Assembly (NCBI RefSeq): GCF_001746915.1
Contig: NZ_MJGC01000058.1
Span: 1-64,000 of the forward strand
Direction: 5' to 3'
Source of the DNA: Desertifilum tharense IPPAS B-1220
GTDB lineage: Bacteria > Cyanobacteriota > Cyanobacteriia > Cyanobacteriales > Desertifilaceae
DNA: 64,000 nucleotides
This document shows positions 51,819 to 61,875 of the stretch, piece after piece; the stretch's first letter is position 1, and every line of letters starts with the position of its first letter. A program made the position numbers and the translations under genes. The notes below the pieces were generated by a model. The model searched no databases. It was not told where the DNA came from and saw nothing but the letters and a program-made list of their open reading frames with translations.

Positions 51819-52334
51819 TTAACCGCCAGCCCCAAACCGCTCAATGCTAAAAGGGGCTTGGGAATGAACCATCACCTTAGCAATCCCCGTGGCTAAAATT
51901 GCTAAATGTTGCGAGGATAGCACCGCCTCCGGTTGGCGATCGGAACAGGCCAAACTGCATGTATGGCACAGAATATTCCCTTCGCGATCGTAAGCCGTCA
52001 TCGCCACGGGTTTAGCCCCACAAACCGTAATTTCCACTTTCTTACGAAACGGGGTTAAGTGAATATACAGATACTTATGATGAGTGAGGGGCATCACCAC
52101 TAAAGCATCGGGAGCATGGCGAAAAATCGGATTAGAAGGAACGATCGCGATCGCCTGCTCAAACACCGCCCCTAAAGCCGCGTATTGAGTCGTGACGCGC
52201 TCAAAAGGTTGCAACGTGGCAAAATCAATTTCAATATCCTGAGCAACTCTAGCTTGGCGCGTAGAAATGTCTACAACGGAGTCCGCTTCACCGCGAATCT
52301 GGGGTAAAGGTGAAATCCGGTTGTGACAGGACAT
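51819..52334 (-). CDS. Conserved-looking protein of unknown function with CxxC-C motif
   Basis: About 171 residues from ATG 52334 (ATG 52358 and GTG 52364 are alternatives; none has a strong ribosome-binding site). I do not recognise the family. It looks like a soluble alpha/beta protein: IEIDFATLQPFERVTTQYAA, a strand segment HKYLYIHLTPFRKKVEITVC, then a cysteine cluster LCHTCSLACSD (three Cys, CxxC plus one), and a final helical stretch. The cysteines could bind metal. It lies 81 nt upstream of the phosphohexomutase gene in the same direction, so the two may be co-transcribed. Confidence 0.65.
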   Translation of the reverse strand: MSCHNRISPLPQIRGEADSVVDISTRQARVAQDIEIDFATLQPFERVTTQYAALGAVFEQAIAIVPSNPIFRHAPDALVVMPLTHHKYLYIHLTPFRKKVEITVCGAKPVAMTAYDREGNILCHTCSLACSDRQPEAVLSSQHLAILATGIAKVMVHSQAPFSIERFGAGG

Positions 52335-52821
52335 AGATGACTGAAGCGGTAATAGCATATGCACTCTTTGGGATGCCTCCCGGATTAACTACTTTCAGCA
52401 TCCGGAAAATTTCGGAGAGAATCGGGAACAATTGTGGCAGTTTCTCAATCAGAATGCTGTTAGTCCTCCCGATTGGGCAGTCTCACAGGCTTGAGATTGA
52501 CAAACGCTTACTTGAGTTTTAGCGCGGTACCCTGAGATTTTGCTGAGTTTGCAGGTTTTTCCTCAACGTGAAGCTAACTTTTCCCCTGAGACGCAAACCC
52601 CTTCATAGAAGTTGCCCGCTCCTAGGCCAATCCTTTAAGTGTCTATCCGTAGTGACACGGAGTCATTTTTGTCCCCCAATTTTGCCTGCAAGTCTAATTT
52701 TCCTAAAGATGTCTCCTAGAATAGTTTGGGCATGTTGGCGATCGCTCCTGCGATGGTTATCGCCCAATCAACACTCGCACTTAGCTGTTGCTGCCCTGTT
52801 CGCTCATTACGCACGCTGCTC
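52335..52821. other. 487-nt divergent spacer upstream of the permease gene
   Basis: No gene is supported. Open frames at 52337-52522 and 52568-52825 have no family features. It must contain promoters for both directions. A GTGTC/GACAC dyad (52639-52643 with 52654-52658) is the only structured site noticed. Confidence 0.4.
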
Positions 52822-53829
52822 ATGACTCAACTCCAGAGTGCTTTTACAATCTTTCTCAGTTTGCTGGTAGAAGCGCTACCGTTTCTCTTGCTAGGGGTCT
52901 TACTTTCTAGCGCTTTATTGCTATTTGTGGATGAAACCAGACTGATTCGGCTGATTCCCAAAAATCCCCTACTCGGAGCCTTAGCCGGAAGTACCTTTGG
53001 CTTTTTATTTCCGGTGTGCGAATGCGGTAACGTTCCCGTCGCCCGACGCTTCCTGATTCAAGGGTTTCCCCCCTCGGTAGCAATTGGATTTTTATTAGCG
53101 GCCCCCACCATCAATCCCATCGTGATTTGGTCTACGTGGACGGCCTTCCGCGATCAACCCGAAATTGTGGTTTTGCGCGTTGCCTTCTCGCTAACCGTCG
53201 CCACCCTTCTCGCCTGGACATTTAGCGCCCAAGCCGACTTGCGCCCGCTGTTGCAACCCGTCGTCGCCCGTTGCGTTCCTCAACCCCAACCCGCAATGGC
53301 TAGCGCCACCTCTCCATTATTGCGTTCCGGGACCTTTTGGTTAGGCGATGCCGCAGGTCAGCGCGTCGATGCAATGGACTTGCAAACGCAAATGTTGACG
53401 ACTCCAAGCGAAAAATTATCCTTTCAAGACCGCCTTAACTTACTGTTAGCCAACTGCGTGCAGGAATTGCGCGAGTTAGGGGGGGTGCTAATTTTAGGAA
53501 GCGCGATCGCCGCCGCTATTCAAGTCGGCGTTCCCCGCGAAATCATCCTATCCGTTGGCACCGGGCCAATTAGTTCTATTGTGGCGATGATGGTGCTAGC
53601 GGCGGTTGTCTCGATTTGTTCGACGGTAGACTCGTTTTTTGCCCTGTCTTTTGCGTCCACCTTCACCACCGGGTCCTTATTGGCGTTTCTGGTCTTTGGC
53701 CCGATGATTGACCTCAAAGCCATCGGTTTAATGCTTTCCATCTTCAAAGGCAGAGCCATTATCTACCTGTTCGGTTTGGCGGCACAACTGGTCTTCATCT
53801 TGACGTTTAGCTATCAAATGCTCAATTAA
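52822..53829 (+). CDS. Permease of the UPF0718/DUF318 (YraQ/ArsP-like) family
   Basis: About 335 residues with eight or so TM segments. Family hallmarks are visible: PFLLLGVLLSSALLLFV, the CECGNVPVARR loop with a Cys-x-Cys pair (about residues 71-81), and AAPTINPIVIWSTW. A hydrophilic central loop (about 150-215) separates the two membrane halves, the second containing CSTVDSFFALSFA. Relatives include the organoarsenical exporter ArsP and permeases often paired with TIGR03943 proteins. ATG 52822 is chosen over the frame to 52726. The TIGR03943 gene begins 3 nt after the stop. Confidence 0.88.
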   Translation: MTQLQSAFTIFLSLLVEALPFLLLGVLLSSALLLFVDETRLIRLIPKNPLLGALAGSTFGFLFPVCECGNVPVARRFLIQGFPPSVAIGFLLAAPTINPIVIWSTWTAFRDQPEIVVLRVAFSLTVATLLAWTFSAQADLRPLLQPVVARCVPQPQPAMASATSPLLRSGTFWLGDAAGQRVDAMDLQTQMLTTPSEKLSFQDRLNLLLANCVQELRELGGVLILGSAIAAAIQVGVPREIILSVGTGPISSIVAMMVLAAVVSICSTVDSFFALSFASTFTTGSLLAFLVFGPMIDLKAIGLMLSIFKGRAIIYLFGLAAQLVFILTFSYQMLN

Positions 53830-53832
53830 GCG

Positions 53833-54603
53833 ATGCTAGATTTAGAACGATTAAACCTGAGAAATCCCTGGTTAGATGTCTGCGCGATCGCCCTTTGGGG
53901 GTTGGTTCTCCTAAAACTCTGGTTGGGGGGTCAACTGCATTTGCTGATTCATCCGGCCTACCACTGGTTGACCATTTTTGCGGGCATAGCCCTGAGCGCG
54001 ATCGCCCTGGTGAAAACCGCAGAACTGTTGAAAAAAACTTCGCGCCAGAACTCCCGCGCTCGGAATTCCCAAGCGGAACACTTAAATTTCTTTCCGCCCG
54101 GTTTGGGAAGCTGTATTTTAATTTTTACAGCGGTTTTAGGCCTGATTATCGAACCCACTGTTTTTGTTTCCGCAACCGCCCTGCAACGGGGCGTCAACGA
54201 CTTTTTACCCATTACCCAGTCGCAGCCGCAATCATTCGGTCAAGTCACCCGTCCCGAAGAAAAAACCATTATCGACTGGGTGAGGACGCTAAATGTTTAC
54301 CCCGAACCCGACGCCTATAGCGGCCAAAAGGTCAACGTGGAAGGGTTCGTCGTCCACTCGCCCGTTTTACCGGATAACTATTTCACCATTACTCGGTTTG
54401 TGATGACCTGTTGTGCGGCCGATGTTTACCCCGTGGGTTTACCCGTCAAACTCGAAACTAGCCGCGATCGCTATCCCCAAGATACTTGGCTGGCCGTTCA
54501 AGGCGAAATGATTACCGAAGAATTTAGCGGCAAGCGCCAGCTTACCATTCAACCGAGTTCGATCGAAGAAATTCCCGTTCCCGCCAATCCCTATCACTAC
54601 TAA
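53833..54603 (+). CDS. TIGR03943 family membrane protein (DUF1980)
   Basis: 256 residues: two N-terminal TMs (LDVCAIALWGLVLLKLWLGG and WLTIFAGIALSAIALV), a basic linker, a third hydrophobic segment (LGSCILIFTAVLGLIIEP) and a C-terminal OB-like beta domain with KVNVEGFVVHSP and the invariant-looking MTCCAADVYPVGLPV. It is the usual genetic partner of DUF318 permeases, and the CC-x-AD motif suggests metal or thiol chemistry. It follows the permease with a 3-nt gap and precedes the propeller protein by 14 nt, so the three genes form a tight operon. Confidence 0.87.
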   Translation: MLDLERLNLRNPWLDVCAIALWGLVLLKLWLGGQLHLLIHPAYHWLTIFAGIALSAIALVKTAELLKKTSRQNSRARNSQAEHLNFFPPGLGSCILIFTAVLGLIIEPTVFVSATALQRGVNDFLPITQSQPQSFGQVTRPEEKTIIDWVRTLNVYPEPDAYSGQKVNVEGFVVHSPVLPDNYFTITRFVMTCCAADVYPVGLPVKLETSRDRYPQDTWLAVQGEMITEEFSGKRQLTIQPSSIEEIPVPANPYHY

Positions 54604-54617
54604 TTCCCGATTCGGCT

Positions 54618-56120
54618 ATGATTCATTCCCAGCTAAAGAAGTATTTCCCCAAATTCTCCCAACCCCTGGATCGAGTCGCGATCGCCCTGATGGGCATCCT
54701 CAGCGCTGTCATTGGCTTGCTGATCCTGTTTGGAAGCAACACGCCCCCCAGGATACGCGAATTTAGCTGGCAAAATCGAGTCATTAGCGCCCAGGATACG
54801 GCTTTTATTATTCGCTTTAGCCGCCCAATGGAACGCCAAAGCGTGGAAAATAACCTGAAAATTGACCCGCCTCTCCCCGGACGGATCAGTTGGGCGGGTC
54901 AACGCATGGCCTATACCTTAAACGAACCCGCCCCCTATGGCAATCGCTTTCAAGTCTCCTTAAATAATGCCCAAGACCGCTTTAGTGCCGACAATCCCAA
55001 TCGCACGGGCGTCACCGTCAGACCGTTTCAAGGCGAGTTTACTACCCGCGATCGCGTGTTTGTCTTTATTGGCACTCAAGGCGAAGAAGCCGGACGCTTA
55101 ATTCTGTATAACCTCACCCAACAGGAAAAAACCTTCCTCACCCCTTCTAATTTAGTGGTGATGGACTTTAAGCCCTATCAAAATCGCGAACGCATCCTCT
55201 TTGCGGCCACCACCCGCGCTGAAGCCGCCCAGGGGCAAATGCTCGAACAGCAAATTTATACCGTCACCACCGGGTTAACTACTGTTTCTGGTCAACCCAG
55301 CGCCGCCGGTAAAGTCGATTTGCTACTCGACCATAAAGGCTATCAAAACCTGAAATTTGACCTCACCCCCGATAGTCAAACGATTGTGGTGCATCGGATT
55401 AATCGCCGCAACCCTGGCGACTCTGGGTTGTGGACGCTGCAACCGGGCAAACCCGCTAAACCGCTGGAAAATCAGCCGGGGGGAGACTTTGTGATGACCC
55501 CAGATAGTCGCGCGATCGCGATCGCCCAAGGGGAAGGGGTGGCAATCTTACCGATCAAACCCCAAGCCGAACCCCTCGACTTTTTACCAAGATTTGGCAT
55601 GGTACTGAGTTTTTCTAACGATGGCACTGCTGCCACAATGGTCAAATTCAATCCCGACTACACGCGATCGCTCTATCTCGTCACCAACCAGGGCACCCAA
55701 AAAGAACTCCTCAAAACCACAGGTTCAATCTTTAACTGCCAGTTCGGCCCCAACAAAGCGCAACTGTACTGTCTTCTCAGCCAACTGTTGGAGGGGGAAG
55801 TTTATCAAGAAGTCCCCTATCTGGCCGCCATTGACCTGCAAACTGGGATAGAAACTCCCCTAGTGGCCCTTCCCGATCAGCGCGATGCTCAACTGAGCCT
55901 TTCTCCGGATGGGATGGCCCTTTTGTTCGATCAAGTCGTGACTGGCGATCCTCAAGCCCAAGCTGTCGGTCCCTCCACCAGCACGGGTCAAACCATCGTC
56001 TCTAGCCGCCTCTGGTTATTAGCCCTCACCGATGCTTCTCCGCAAACACCAGGCTTGCAAATTCTCCTCCAACCGGAAGAGTTACCGTTTCGAGGCGTTC
56101 GCCCCCGCTGGCTGCCCTAA
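54618..56120 (+). CDS. Membrane-anchored protein with Ig-like and beta-propeller-like domains
   Basis: 500 residues. One TM near the N-terminus (VAIALMGILSAVIGLLILFG, about 18-38) anchors a periplasmic body. Residues about 45-120 resemble a bacterial Ig-like (SbsA/Big_5) domain (FIIRFSRPMERQSVENNLKI). From about 140 on, repeated four-stranded units such as YQNLKFDLTPDSQTIVVHR, GGDFVMTPDSRAIAIAQ and AQLSLSPDGMALLFDQ form a TolB/WD40-like propeller. Function unknown. It is the last gene of the permease/TIGR03943 operon, so it may be an envelope accessory of that transporter. Confidence 0.75.
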   Translation: MIHSQLKKYFPKFSQPLDRVAIALMGILSAVIGLLILFGSNTPPRIREFSWQNRVISAQDTAFIIRFSRPMERQSVENNLKIDPPLPGRISWAGQRMAYTLNEPAPYGNRFQVSLNNAQDRFSADNPNRTGVTVRPFQGEFTTRDRVFVFIGTQGEEAGRLILYNLTQQEKTFLTPSNLVVMDFKPYQNRERILFAATTRAEAAQGQMLEQQIYTVTTGLTTVSGQPSAAGKVDLLLDHKGYQNLKFDLTPDSQTIVVHRINRRNPGDSGLWTLQPGKPAKPLENQPGGDFVMTPDSRAIAIAQGEGVAILPIKPQAEPLDFLPRFGMVLSFSNDGTAATMVKFNPDYTRSLYLVTNQGTQKELLKTTGSIFNCQFGPNKAQLYCLLSQLLEGEVYQEVPYLAAIDLQTGIETPLVALPDQRDAQLSLSPDGMALLFDQVVTGDPQAQAVGPSTSTGQTIVSSRLWLLALTDASPQTPGLQILLQPEELPFRGVRPRWLP

Positions 56121-56284
56121 AGCCCTCAGTTTGACTTTGCAAATCGAGGCTAACTCCAGGGTTGAGTTCTCCCAAAATTTCCCATTTAGGGGGTCAAACC
56201 CTGGTTAACTGAAGTGGGTTTGAAGCCGATAGACTAAGGAGAGGTTCATTTGATTTCAGAACTCCTTCATAAGGATTGTCATGC

Positions 56285-58012
56285 ATGGAAAAACAGGAGC
56301 TTCTGGATCGCTACCAACAAGGAGAGCGAGACTTTGCCCACGTTAATTTAAGCGGTGTCAATCTCAGCGGTGCCAACTTACGAGAGATTAACCTCACCGG
56401 GGCCGACTTAACAGGGGCCAATTTAAGCTGGGCTTCGTTAAATCAGGCTCAGTTAACGGGCGCTTGTTTGCGTCGAGCCGATCTGCGGAGTGCGGTGTTA
56501 TCTAATGTACAGCTCGATCGCGCTAATTTGAGCGGTGCGAATTTGAGTAAGGTCGATTTGCGGCTGGCAAACCTCCAAGAAGCCGATCTCAACTGGGCGG
56601 TGTTGCAAGAGGCGGATCTCAGCAATAGCGACTTACAACAGGCCAAGTTAGACCAAGTGAATTTAGAACGGGCAAAACTTCTCGGTGCCAAGCTTCAATT
56701 TGCCGAGTTAATGGAGGCCAATTTACGACGGGCGAATTTAACCGGGGCCGATTTGTCGGGAGCCAACCTGCGCGAAAGCCACATGGAAGAGTCTAATTTG
56801 CGCTCTGGGTTGCTGATCGGTGCCAATTTAATTGAAGCAAATCTTATGGGGGTTTGCTTGCGAACGGCGAATTTAACCGAAGCCGATTTGCATCGGGTAG
56901 TTTTAACGGGGGCGGATCTCAGCGAGGCGATTCTGGATAGCGCGGATTTAAGTCGGGCGAATTTAAGCGGGGCCTATTTGCTGAAGGCGAGTTTTAAGAA
57001 GGCTCATTTACTGCGAGCCAATTTACAAGATGTTTATCTGCTCAGGGCGGATTTAACCGAAGCGAATTTACGGGGGGCCGATCTACAACGCGCCGATCTA
57101 AGTGGCGCGTATTTGAGCGATGCGACCTTGAGCGAGTCGGATCTGCGCGGGGCCTTTTTATTAGAAAGTCGGTTAATTAGAACTCTGGTAGAGGGCGCAA
57201 AGCTGACAGGATGCTGTATTTATAACTGGCTGATTGAAGAGGTCGATCTGAGCAAGGTTGAATGTGAATATGTTTATACACAATTTAATTATACGAATAA
57301 AAGTGCAACAAATCGTTATCCGGTGGGTCGCTCTTTTGAACCGGGTGAATTAGGTCGGGAATATAAAGAAAACAGCACAACGATTGAAGTTTTATTTGCT
57401 GAAAATCCGAATTGGGAAATTTTAGTTTTTGTATTGGCAAAGTTGGAGCAAGAAAACCGGGAATTGAGCTTAAAGGTTCAATCTTTTATGCCTCAAGAGA
57501 ATCACTTCTTGCTTCGCCTTAGTGCTAATTATTTAGTCAATTCTAAAATTTTGGGAGAGCGGATCTTAGAACTTTATACGGAAATGCAACCGCTATTCAT
57601 GCTAAACCGTCCCAAAATCTTGCACCTGTTAAAAATTTCTCAGAATAATCATCGCGCCTCCCCTCCAGTTCCGCCCCCGACTATGCCTCAACCGGGAATT
57701 GACAAGCGCCAACAACTTTATCAAGAAGTCTCGAAACAAATTCGGCTAATTCTATTATCTCAAGAACCCGAACAATTTGTCGAAAGCGTGCAGCGATTGC
57801 TCAATTATTTAAAGCAACAAGGAATTGCTCTAGAAGAACTTCAAAGGAAATTAATTGTTAATTTAATTGTGCAGCGCGGGCGGCAGGATTCCCAGTTTCG
57901 CGACAATTTATTAATTTGGGAAAAACAAGCTTCGGAGACCGCTAAACTGTCAATGGTGGGTCAAGCTGTTAAAGTGGCGATCGCGCTTTTGTGGCCTCAA
58001 ACCACGTCTTAA
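56285..58012 (+). CDS. Pentapeptide repeat protein with C-terminal helical domain
   Basis: About 575 residues from ATG 56285, with AAGGA 10 nt upstream (a TTG three codons earlier is less likely). Residues about 15-310 are almost continuous A(D/N)LxX pentapeptide repeats (for example LSGANLREINLTGADLTGAN), forming a right-handed quadrilateral beta-helix. Residues about 345-440 contain a conserved-looking cyanobacterial segment (STTIEVLFAENPNWEILVFV). The C-terminal ~100 residues are helical (LYQEVSKQIRLILLSQEPEQ). Such proteins are abundant in cyanobacteria, mostly of unknown function. Confidence 0.9.
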   Translation: MEKQELLDRYQQGERDFAHVNLSGVNLSGANLREINLTGADLTGANLSWASLNQAQLTGACLRRADLRSAVLSNVQLDRANLSGANLSKVDLRLANLQEADLNWAVLQEADLSNSDLQQAKLDQVNLERAKLLGAKLQFAELMEANLRRANLTGADLSGANLRESHMEESNLRSGLLIGANLIEANLMGVCLRTANLTEADLHRVVLTGADLSEAILDSADLSRANLSGAYLLKASFKKAHLLRANLQDVYLLRADLTEANLRGADLQRADLSGAYLSDATLSESDLRGAFLLESRLIRTLVEGAKLTGCCIYNWLIEEVDLSKVECEYVYTQFNYTNKSATNRYPVGRSFEPGELGREYKENSTTIEVLFAENPNWEILVFVLAKLEQENRELSLKVQSFMPQENHFLLRLSANYLVNSKILGERILELYTEMQPLFMLNRPKILHLLKISQNNHRASPPVPPPTMPQPGIDKRQQLYQEVSKQIRLILLSQEPEQFVESVQRLLNYLKQQGIALEELQRKLIVNLIVQRGRQDSQFRDNLLIWEKQASETAKLSMVGQAVKVAIALLWPQTTS

Positions 58013-58052
58013 ACGAGCTGGCACTGAGAGTCCCTACCCTAGCCCCAGGTGT

Positions 58053-61000
58053 ATGATGATGCACTCCCAAATGGCTCAAGTTCTGCGCGTCCTGTTTTTA
58101 GAAGACTCTTCAGCCGATGCAGAACTCTTCCAAGCTCAAATTCCCCTATCCATTCGAGCGAACTGGCAGATCGTTCACGTCACCCGACTGCAAGAGGCGA
58201 TCGCCCATCTCCTCAACGAAGAACCCTTTGATGCGATTCTGTCAGACCTATTTTTACCCGATGCCGTTGCTTTAGACACCGTTTGCCAATTTCGCGCGAT
58301 CGCCCCCCACATTCCCCTAATCGTCCTCACCTGCTTAGATGACACCGAATTTGCCCTTGAAGCCGTGCGCCAAGGGGCCCAAGATTACCTGATCAAGGGC
58401 AATTTTGACTATCCGCTGTTAGAACGTTCTCTGCGATATGCCATCGAACGCTGTCACGCCCAAGCGTTATTACTGCAAAGCGAAGAACGCTTCAAGAGCG
58501 TGCTGAAAAACTCGCCCATTGTTGTCTTTAGCCAAGATGCCAACCTGCAATACACCTGGGTGTATAACTTGCCAGACGGGTTCGAGCCAGAACAAGTGAT
58601 TGGTCATTACGATCGCGATTTATTTAGCGAAGCCGAAGTCGCACAACTTACTGCCATTAAACAACGCGTTCTCGAAACCCGACAAACCCAGCGCGTAGAA
58701 CTTCCCCTAACCTTAAACGGACAGGTTCATTACTTCGATTTCAACATTGAACCCTACGGAGAACAGAATGGCAAACCTATGGGACTGCGGGGAGTCGCCA
58801 CCGATATTAGCGATCGCAAACGCATTGAAGCGCAACTGCAACAGCGAGAAGCCGAACTTGCCAAAGCCCAAAAAATGGCCCGCCTGGGGAGTTGGAAATA
58901 CGTCATCGCCACCCAACAAATCACTTGGACACCCGAAACCTATGAGCTTACAGGATTCGATCCAACAAAACCCCCCCCTTCCCCCGCAGAATTTCTCAAC
59001 TACGTCCCCTCCCCCGATGCTGAAATTCTCCACAACACCATTCAGCAAAGCCTGCAACTGAACCAACCGTTTCAACTCGAACACCGCTTTATTCATCCGA
59101 ACGGTAAAATCCTGTGGTTTTTACTCAAAGGCGAACCCGTCACCAACCCGCAAGGCGAAGTCCTCAGCCTCACCAACGTTGTTTTTGACATTACCGAACG
59201 CAAGCAAGCCGAACTCGAACTAGAATCGCAAAAAGCCTTTCTGCGTCAAATTATTGAAAGCGTTCCCAGTTCCATCTTTGCTAAAGATATTTTTGGACGC
59301 TATCTGGCCATTAATCAAGCAGAAGCCGCACGCATGGGCTGTCAGGTGGAAGAGGCGATCGGTAAATCGGATGCGGAATTGCTGGGAAATTCTGCTGTGG
59401 TTGAACAATACCGCCAAATCGAACAAGCCGTCATGGCTACAGGCGAACCTTATCTTTCTGCTCCCCATTCAGAAACCGACTCCCAAGGTAATGTCTGTTG
59501 GTACCAAGTGGCGATTAATCCTTTTCTCAATCCGCAAGGAAAAATTCAAGGCATTATTGGCAGCGCCACCAATATTACAGAACTCAAACAGATTGAAGAC
59601 CAACTCCGACTGAGCGAAGCCCGCTATCGTTCGGTGGTGGATAACCTCCAAGAAGCTGTTTTTCAAACAGATGCGGATGGGCGGTGGATTTTTCTCAATC
59701 CGGCTTGGACGGGAATTACGGGATTCTCAATTGAAGAAAGCCTCGGTACCTGCTTTCTCGATTACGTCCATCCGGAAGATCGCCAGTCTAACTTAAATTT
59801 ATTACTGCCCTTGCTGCGCCGCGAGAGAGACTATTGCCAGCATTCTATTCGCTACCTCACCAAATCGGGCGGGGTTCGCTGGCTAGAAGTTGTGGCGCGT
59901 TTAAGAACCGATTCCCAAGGTAATTTTTTAGGCACTTCCGGAACGCTGTTTGATATTACCGAACGCAAGCAAACCGAACAAGCTCTGCGCCATAGCGAAG
60001 AACTTTTTCGGCTGGTGTTTGATAAAGCCCCTGTGGGGACGGGTTTGATCGATACTCACACATTGAAGTTGACGCAGGTAAACCAAACCTATCGGCAAAT
60101 TTTGGGCTATGAGGAAGCGGAGTTACTGGGGAAAACCCTGATTGATATTACCGCTCCGGAGGATTTAGACGCAGACTTGCAGCAGATGACGCGATTGTTG
60201 TGCGGCGAGATTTCGACGTTCCGCATGGAAAAACGGTTTATCCGCAAGGATGGTTCGCGGGTGTGGACGGATTTGGTGGTGACGCTGCTGCCTTCTCATG
60301 GATTGACATCAAGTCAAACGTTGGGAATCATTCAAGATATTAGCGATCGCAAGCAAGCTGAAGCTGAGTTGCGAAAAAGCGAAGCGAGTTTAGCCGCCGC
60401 TCAAAAACTGGCCCGAATTGGGAATTGGCAATTTGATTTATTTAGCCAAAAAATTTCTTGGTCAGCAGAAGCGTTTGAGATTTTTGGCTGCGATCGCAAC
60501 CAGCCAGAACCGAACTATGCTGAGTTTTTGGCGGCGATGCCTCTAGAGGATGCCGAGGCGTTACAAGCGCGAGTCAAGCGCACGATTCAAACCGGCGAAC
60601 CTTACGAAATTGAACACCGCTACGTCAAAGCCGATGGTTCTACGATTTATGTTTTAGGTAAAGGTGAAATCGTTACGAATATTCGAGGACAGGCCGTCGG
60701 CTTATTTGGCACGGTGATGGAAATTACGCAGCGCAAGCGAACCGAAGATGCTTTGCGCGAAAGCGAAGAAAAGTTTCGGCAAATGGCTGAAACGATTAAC
60801 GATCTGTTTTGGATGAGTACGCAGAATTACCAGGATGCGATCTATGTGAGTCCGGCATTTGAGCGGATTTTGGGTAAATTTGGCTTAACGCCTGGTGCAG
60901 TTTTTGCCCAATGGCTGAATTCAATCCATCCTGACGATCGCGATCGCGCTTTAACCAATTTTTCCCATATCCATCGCGAGGGCTGCGAGCAAGAATATCG

Positions 61001-61835
61001 GGTGATTCGTCCCGGTGGTAAGTTGTGCTGGATTCGCGATCGCGCTTTTCCCATTTACGATAAACAGGGCAAAATCTATCGCATTGTCGGTTTAGCGGAG
61101 GATATTAGCGATCGCAAACAAGCGGAAGCCAGATTGCAGCAATCCCTGCGCGATAAAGAAGTCTTGCTCAAGGAGGTACATCACCGCGTTAAAAATAATC
61201 TCCAAGTGATTTCAGCCTTATTTAGTCTCCAAGCAGAATCGATTCAGGATTTAAAGGTAAAGAGCGTTTTACAAGATAGCGAAAATCGCGTCCGCTCAAT
61301 GGCGCTGATTCACGAAACGCTGTATCGCTCTACTAACTTAGGTCAGGTCAATTTCAGCCAATATATTTATCGGCTGGCCAATAGTATTTTTATGACCAGT
61401 AGTACCCACTACGGCCATATTCAATTAAACTACGATCTAGCTGCCGTTTCTCTCAACTTAGAGACAGCCGTTCCCTGCGGGTTATTACTGAATGAACTGA
61501 TTACCAACGCCATTAAGCACGCTTTTCCCAATAAGCGCGTTGGTGAAATTCTGATTTCGCTTAAACAACTCCCTGATTCCCTAGAGTTGGCAACGTCTGA
61601 ATTGGCGATAAACCCAGCTCAGACTCGACCTCCCAAGCCGAAATATGAACTAAAAATTCGCGATAACGGCATTGGATTACCTCCTAACTTTGCGATTGAG
61701 AACTTACAATCATTAGGATTGAAAGTGGCTTACGATTTGGCCTTGCAACTTAGAGGCACATTAGACCTAAAAACTCAAGGCGGTACTGAGTTTAGACTGA
61801 TTTTCTCAGAACTAACCTACAGCAAGCGCCTCTAA
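58053..61835 (+). CDS. Multi-PAS sensor histidine kinase with N-terminal receiver (HisKA_2 type)
   Basis: 1260 residues, probably cytoplasmic (no TM seen). A receiver opens the protein (VLFLEDSSADAELF, AILSDLFLPD; about 8-125). About seven PAS/PAC modules follow (roughly 145-1035), each ending in the DIT-x-RKQ or DIS-DRKQAE connector. The kinase core is the HisKA_2 type: LLKEVHHRVKNNLQVISALF, then an HATPase with NELITNAIKHAFP and DNGIGLP. HisKA_2 kinases are common in phytochrome-like and HWE-related sensors. The start codon may be any of three consecutive ATGs. The next gene, another REC-kinase, begins 40 nt after the stop. Confidence 0.92.
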   Translation: MMMHSQMAQVLRVLFLEDSSADAELFQAQIPLSIRANWQIVHVTRLQEAIAHLLNEEPFDAILSDLFLPDAVALDTVCQFRAIAPHIPLIVLTCLDDTEFALEAVRQGAQDYLIKGNFDYPLLERSLRYAIERCHAQALLLQSEERFKSVLKNSPIVVFSQDANLQYTWVYNLPDGFEPEQVIGHYDRDLFSEAEVAQLTAIKQRVLETRQTQRVELPLTLNGQVHYFDFNIEPYGEQNGKPMGLRGVATDISDRKRIEAQLQQREAELAKAQKMARLGSWKYVIATQQITWTPETYELTGFDPTKPPPSPAEFLNYVPSPDAEILHNTIQQSLQLNQPFQLEHRFIHPNGKILWFLLKGEPVTNPQGEVLSLTNVVFDITERKQAELELESQKAFLRQIIESVPSSIFAKDIFGRYLAINQAEAARMGCQVEEAIGKSDAELLGNSAVVEQYRQIEQAVMATGEPYLSAPHSETDSQGNVCWYQVAINPFLNPQGKIQGIIGSATNITELKQIEDQLRLSEARYRSVVDNLQEAVFQTDADGRWIFLNPAWTGITGFSIEESLGTCFLDYVHPEDRQSNLNLLLPLLRRERDYCQHSIRYLTKSGGVRWLEVVARLRTDSQGNFLGTSGTLFDITERKQTEQALRHSEELFRLVFDKAPVGTGLIDTHTLKLTQVNQTYRQILGYEEAELLGKTLIDITAPEDLDADLQQMTRLLCGEISTFRMEKRFIRKDGSRVWTDLVVTLLPSHGLTSSQTLGIIQDISDRKQAEAELRKSEASLAAAQKLARIGNWQFDLFSQKISWSAEAFEIFGCDRNQPEPNYAEFLAAMPLEDAEALQARVKRTIQTGEPYEIEHRYVKADGSTIYVLGKGEIVTNIRGQAVGLFGTVMEITQRKRTEDALRESEEKFRQMAETINDLFWMSTQNYQDAIYVSPAFERILGKFGLTPGAVFAQWLNSIHPDDRDRALTNFSHIHREGCEQEYRVIRPGGKLCWIRDRAFPIYDKQGKIYRIVGLAEDISDRKQAEARLQQSLRDKEVLLKEVHHRVKNNLQVISALFSLQAESIQDLKVKSVLQDSENRVRSMALIHETLYRSTNLGQVNFSQYIYRLANSIFMTSSTHYGHIQLNYDLAAVSLNLETAVPCGLLLNELITNAIKHAFPNKRVGEILISLKQLPDSLELATSELAINPAQTRPPKPKYELKIRDNGIGLPPNFAIENLQSLGLKVAYDLALQLRGTLDLKTQGGTEFRLIFSELTYSKRL

Positions 61836-61875
61836 GGTTGATTTGGACAAAAACTTGCTCTATTCCCAATTCAAT

